NCBI RefSeq assembly: GCF_008923205.2
Contig: NZ_WBMS02000019.1
Span: forward strand, 62,001-126,000
Direction of reading: 5' to 3'
Length of the DNA: 64,000 nucleotides
Origin: Actinomadura physcomitrii
Lineage (GTDB): Bacteria; Actinomycetota; Actinomycetes; Streptosporangiales; Streptosporangiaceae
Under the pieces are notes generated by a model, which searched no databases, was not told the origin of the DNA, and worked only from the letters and a program-made list of their open reading frames with translations. This document shows, piece after piece, positions 61,522 through 64,000 of the stretch; positions within the stretch are counted from its first letter, which is position 1, and every line of letters starts with the position of its first letter. Both the position numbers and the translations under genes were made by a program.

Positions 61522-62271
61522 TCAGACGGCGGCGGCCGCGCGGGCGGTGTCCAGCGCCTCGTCGTAGCGGCGGACGACCAGCTCGGCGACCTCCGGCGCG
61601 GCCCCGAGGACGGGGGAGACGGCGTACGCGCCGGCCTCCAGCGACTCGGCGCGCACCTTGTCGGCGAAGTAGCCCGGCGCGAGGAAGTAGGAGGCCACCG
61701 CCACGCGGGGCGCGCCCGCGTCGCGCAGCGCCCCGACCGCCTCGGCGGGCGTCGGGCGGGACGCCGACGCGAACGCCGGGACGACGCCGCGCCACCCGCG
61801 CGCGCGCCACTCCCGCGCCAGCCGCCAGATCGTGGCGTTCGCGGACGCGTCGGACGACCCGGCCGCGACCAGCACCACGGCGGTGTCCGGATCGCCCGGC
61901 TCCACGCCCGCCTCCGACAGCCGGCGCTCCAGCGCGTCCGTCAGCAGCGGATGCGGGCCGAGCGTCCGCGCGGTCCGCAGCGCCAGCCGGGGCCACCGCG
62001 CCCGGACCCGGTTCAGCACGCCCGGGATGTCGGTCTTGCTGTGGTAGGCGGCCGTCAGCAGCAGCGGCAGCACGACGGCCTCCGCCGCGCCGTCCCCGGC
62101 CAGCGCGTCCAGCGCCCGGTCGGGCGCCGGCGTCGCGTGGTCGAGGAACGACGCCTGCACGGGCAGGCCGGGGCGCAGCGCCCGGACGGCGGCGGCGAGT
62201 TCGGCGACGGTCGCGGCGGCGCGGGGGTCCCTGCTCCCGTGCGCCACCGCGACCATCGGGACGGCGCTCAC
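61522..62271 (-). CDS. CbiX-type sirohydrochlorin chelatase
   Basis: A 249-residue chelatase of the CbiX/SirB type, which inserts Fe or Co into sirohydrochlorin. The active-site VAVAHGSRDPRAA near the start has the metal-binding His, and AAYHSKTDIPGVLNRV supplies the second His; the two halves repeat each other (VVLPLLLTAAYHSK and VAVASYFLAPGYFADK). It starts at the GTG at 62271, overlapping the cysH stop by four bases. In a sulfite-reduction operon it most likely makes sirohaem for the reductase. Confidence 0.9.
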   Translation of the reverse strand: MSAVPMVAVAHGSRDPRAAATVAELAAAVRALRPGLPVQASFLDHATPAPDRALDALAGDGAAEAVVLPLLLTAAYHSKTDIPGVLNRVRARWPRLALRTARTLGPHPLLTDALERRLSEAGVEPGDPDTAVVLVAAGSSDASANATIWRLAREWRARGWRGVVPAFASASRPTPAEAVGALRDAGAPRVAVASYFLAPGYFADKVRAESLEAGAYAVSPVLGAAPEVAELVVRRYDEALDTARAAAAV

Positions 62272-62978
62272 AGGTGGATGCCGCACTCGGTCTTGCCCAG
62301 GCCGGCCCAGCGGCCGCTGCGCGGGTCCTCGCCGGGCGCGACGGGACGGGTGCACGGCTCGCAGCCGATCGAGGGGTAGTCGTCGTAGTGCAGCGGGTTG
62401 ATGATGACCCCGTTGTCCTCGATGTAGTTGTCCATCTCCTCCTGCGACCAGTCGAGGATGGGGTTCACCTTGACCATGCCGCGCTTGCGGTCCCACTCGA
62501 CGACGCGGCGGTTGCGGCGGCTCGCGGTCTCGTCCCGGCGGATGCCGCTGAACCAGGCCATGTAGCCCTCCAGCGCGCGGCCGAGCGGCTCCACCTTGCG
62601 CAGGTGGCAGCACAGGTCGGGGTTGCGGCCGTGGAGGCGGGGGCCGAGCGCGGCCTCCTGCTCCTCGACGGTCCGCGACGGCGTGACGTTGATGATGTTC
62701 ACCGGGTAGACGGCCTCGACCGCGTCGCGGGTGCCGATCGTCTCGGCGAAGTGGTAGCCGGTGTCGACGAACAGCACGTCGATCCCGGGCTTCACCTTCG
62801 ACACCAGGTGGATCAGCGCGGCGTCGGACATGGACGAGGTGAGGCAGATGCGGTCGCCGAAGGTGGCGACGGCCCACCGGATGACCTCGAGGGTGGGCGC
62901 GCCCTCCAGCGCCTCGGCGGCCGATTCGACGATGTCCTCGAGATCGAGCGTCGGTCTGTCGGTCTCCAGCAGGGTCAC
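62268..62978 (-). CDS. cysH: Adenylyl-sulfate/phosphoadenylyl-sulfate reductase
   Basis: A 236-residue CysH that reduces APS (or PAPS) to sulfite. The PP-loop region RICLTSSMSDAALIHLVSKV and the catalytic ECGIHL C-terminus are present. Four extra cysteines (DLCCHLRK and GCEPCTRP) form the [4Fe-4S] site that marks APS-specific assimilatory reductases, so APS rather than PAPS is the likely substrate. The GTG at 62978 has AAGGAG before it and overlaps the zinc-ribbon stop; its own stop overlaps the chelatase start. Confidence 0.93.
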   Translation of the reverse strand: MTLLETDRPTLDLEDIVESAAEALEGAPTLEVIRWAVATFGDRICLTSSMSDAALIHLVSKVKPGIDVLFVDTGYHFAETIGTRDAVEAVYPVNIINVTPSRTVEEQEAALGPRLHGRNPDLCCHLRKVEPLGRALEGYMAWFSGIRRDETASRRNRRVVEWDRKRGMVKVNPILDWSQEEMDNYIEDNGVIINPLHYDDYPSIGCEPCTRPVAPGEDPRSGRWAGLGKTECGIHL

Positions 62979-63136
62979 CGGGACTCCTTGGTCTGGTGGG
63001 CGGCTCGGACACCCAGGAACTTCAGCTGGAAGGAGCGGGCGCAGTCGTGGCAGAACCACGCCCCGTGCTCCGCAAGGGGTTCGAGATCTTCTTCGCCGCA
63101 GTACGGGCAGTAGAACGGCGCGGCACGTTCGCTCAT
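62975..63136 (-). CDS. Small zinc-ribbon protein of the sulfite operon
   Basis: A 53-residue ORF: MSERAAPFYCPYCGEEDLEP, then LAEHGAWFCHDCARSFQLKF and LGVRAAHQTKESR. Two CxxC pairs (CPYC and CHDC) form a zinc ribbon. It starts 13 bases beyond the reductase stop and its TGA overlaps the GTG of cysH (GTGA), so translation is coupled. A small protein of this kind in the same place is seen in other actinobacterial sulfite operons; its role is unknown. Confidence 0.75.
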   Translation of the reverse strand: MSERAAPFYCPYCGEEDLEPLAEHGAWFCHDCARSFQLKFLGVRAAHQTKESR

Positions 63137-63149
63137 TCCGGTCTGCCCG

Positions 63150-64000
63150 TTACTTGAGGTCGGCCTCGTCGGCGCGCTGCGCCCACGCGGCGAACGTCTC
63201 GCCCTCGGTGCGCTGCTCGTCGAACCTGCGGACGACCCGCTCCACGTAGTCGGTCAGCCCGGCCGAGGTGGTCTTCAGGCCGCGGACCTTCTTGCCGAAC
63301 GAGGCGCCGAGCCGCCCGCCGAGATGGATCTGGAAGCCCTCGACCTGGTCGCCGTTCTCGTCCACGACCAGCTGGCCCTTCAGCCCGATGTCGGCGACCT
63401 GGATGCGGGCGCAGGCGTTCGGGCAGCCGTTGACGTTGATCGTCAGCGGCTGGTCGAAGTCCGGGAGCCGCTTCTCCAGCTCGTCCATCAGGTCCATGGC
63501 GCGCTGCTTGGTCTCGACGATCGCGAGCTTGCAGTACTCGATGCCGGTGCACGCCATCGTCTGCCGCCGGAACGTCGACGGCCGGACCTGCAGGTCGTGC
63601 TCGGCCAGCGCCGCGGCGAGCGCCTCGGTGTTCTCCTCCGGGACGTCCAGGATGACCATCTTCTGCTCGATGGTCGTGCGGACCCGGCCCGAGCCGTACC
63701 GGTCGGCCAGCTCCCCGATGGCGCCGAGCAGCTCGCCGTTCACCCGGCCCACGCGCGGCGCGAACCCCACGTAGAAGTTTCCGTCCTTCTGCGGGTGGAT
63801 GCCGACGTGGTCGCGGTGCGCCTGCGGCGGGGCCGGCTCGGGGCCGTCCGGCAGCGCGTACCCGAGGTACTCCTTCTCCAGCACCTCGCGGAACTTCTCC
63901 GCGCCCCAGTCCTTCATCAGGAACTTCAGCCGGGCGCGGCTGCGCAGCCGCCGGTAGCCGTAGTCGCGGAAGATCGAGGTGACGCCGTGCCAGACCTCGC
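63150..64000 (-). CDS. sir: Ferredoxin-type sulfite reductase, C-terminal part
   Basis: The 3' part of a sirohaem/[4Fe-4S] sulfite (or nitrite) reductase; the 5' end lies beyond 64000. The two cysteine pairs that bind the cluster and sirohaem are present: MACTGIEYCKLAI and NVNGCPNACARIQ. Also seen are HVGIHPQKDGNFYVGFA and RTTIEQKMVILDV. With cysH and the chelatase in the same operon it is a sulfite reductase rather than a nitrite reductase. It ends 13 bases before the zinc-ribbon gene. Confidence 0.92.
   Translation of the reverse strand, partial: EVWHGVTSIFRDYGYRRLRSRARLKFLMKDWGAEKFREVLEKEYLGYALPDGPEPAPPQAHRDHVGIHPQKDGNFYVGFAPRVGRVNGELLGAIGELADRYGSGRVRTTIEQKMVILDVPEENTEALAAALAEHDLQVRPSTFRRQTMACTGIEYCKLAIVETKQRAMDLMDELEKRLPDFDQPLTINVNGCPNACARIQVADIGLKGQLVVDENGDQVEGFQIHLGGRLGASFGKKVRGLKTTSAGLTDYVERVVRRFDEQRTEGETFAAWAQRADEADLK

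Overview
The window is very GC-rich DNA with high third-position GC and frequent GTG/TTG and apparently leaderless starts. It carries Lsr2, a WhiB protein, actinobacterial-type LeuA with a short leucine-rich leader peptide, HelD, LigC and LigD-type repair proteins, ECF41 sigma factors and a DevS/DevR pair. This points to a filamentous or otherwise developmentally complex actinobacterium; Thermomonosporaceae or a relative such as Actinomadura is my inference, not something the sequence proves.

Layout. 0-18.5 kb is mostly housekeeping: msrB (edge), a LigD-type polymerase, a metallo-hydrolase, an internally duplicated sensor kinase, a secreted S15 peptidase, leuA with its attenuator, a minimal GntR regulator with two small genes, helD, phoD, ligC, two convergent RibD_C reductases and glgX. 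18.6-31 kb is a decay zone: a broken type I methylase/specificity gene, a hydrolase tail, a sigma/CU044_5270 fusion relic, two Gfo/Idh genes that have lost their facing 5' halves, and XRE and SDR relics. Intact genes stand between them: lsr2, a CBS protein, an ArsB/NhaD transporter behind a structured leader, a scramblase-like protein, and an MFS exporter facing a DeoR regulator. 31-33 kb is a TetR regulator facing an MFS pump.

33.2-41.5 kb is an ECF41-type sigma factor island. An NmrA-like oxidoreductase, a cupin, a very acidic small protein and a VioB-like ferritin-family protein precede a complete ECF41 sigma factor. A second sigma gene lacks the C-terminal SnoaL-like extension, and a third keeps that extension but lacks region 4. 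Two near-identical ECF41-like promoters mark the first operon and the third sigma gene. WhiB and two alpha/beta hydrolases lie between them. A large LuxR (LAL) regulator and an SDR follow.

45.5-58.3 kb looks like a dormancy (DosR/DevR-type) regulon: a PPOX-fold protein, flavohaemoglobin, a GH65 phosphorylase, a universal stress protein, a DevR-like response regulator and a DevS-like GAF kinase that keeps the haem-contacting His and Tyr. At least seven palindromic sites of the form GGGAC-N4-GTCCC sit in the promoters. Several classical members are present only as wrecks: narG, narK, a second PPOX gene, a CtpF-type P-ATPase and an Acg-type nitroreductase. After this come an AidB-like acyl-CoA dehydrogenase and a DUF1707 protein. 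The window closes with an assimilatory sulfate operon read on the minus strand: sulfite reductase (cut by the window end), a 53-residue zinc ribbon, cysH and a CbiX-type chelatase, with four-base overlaps between the last three.
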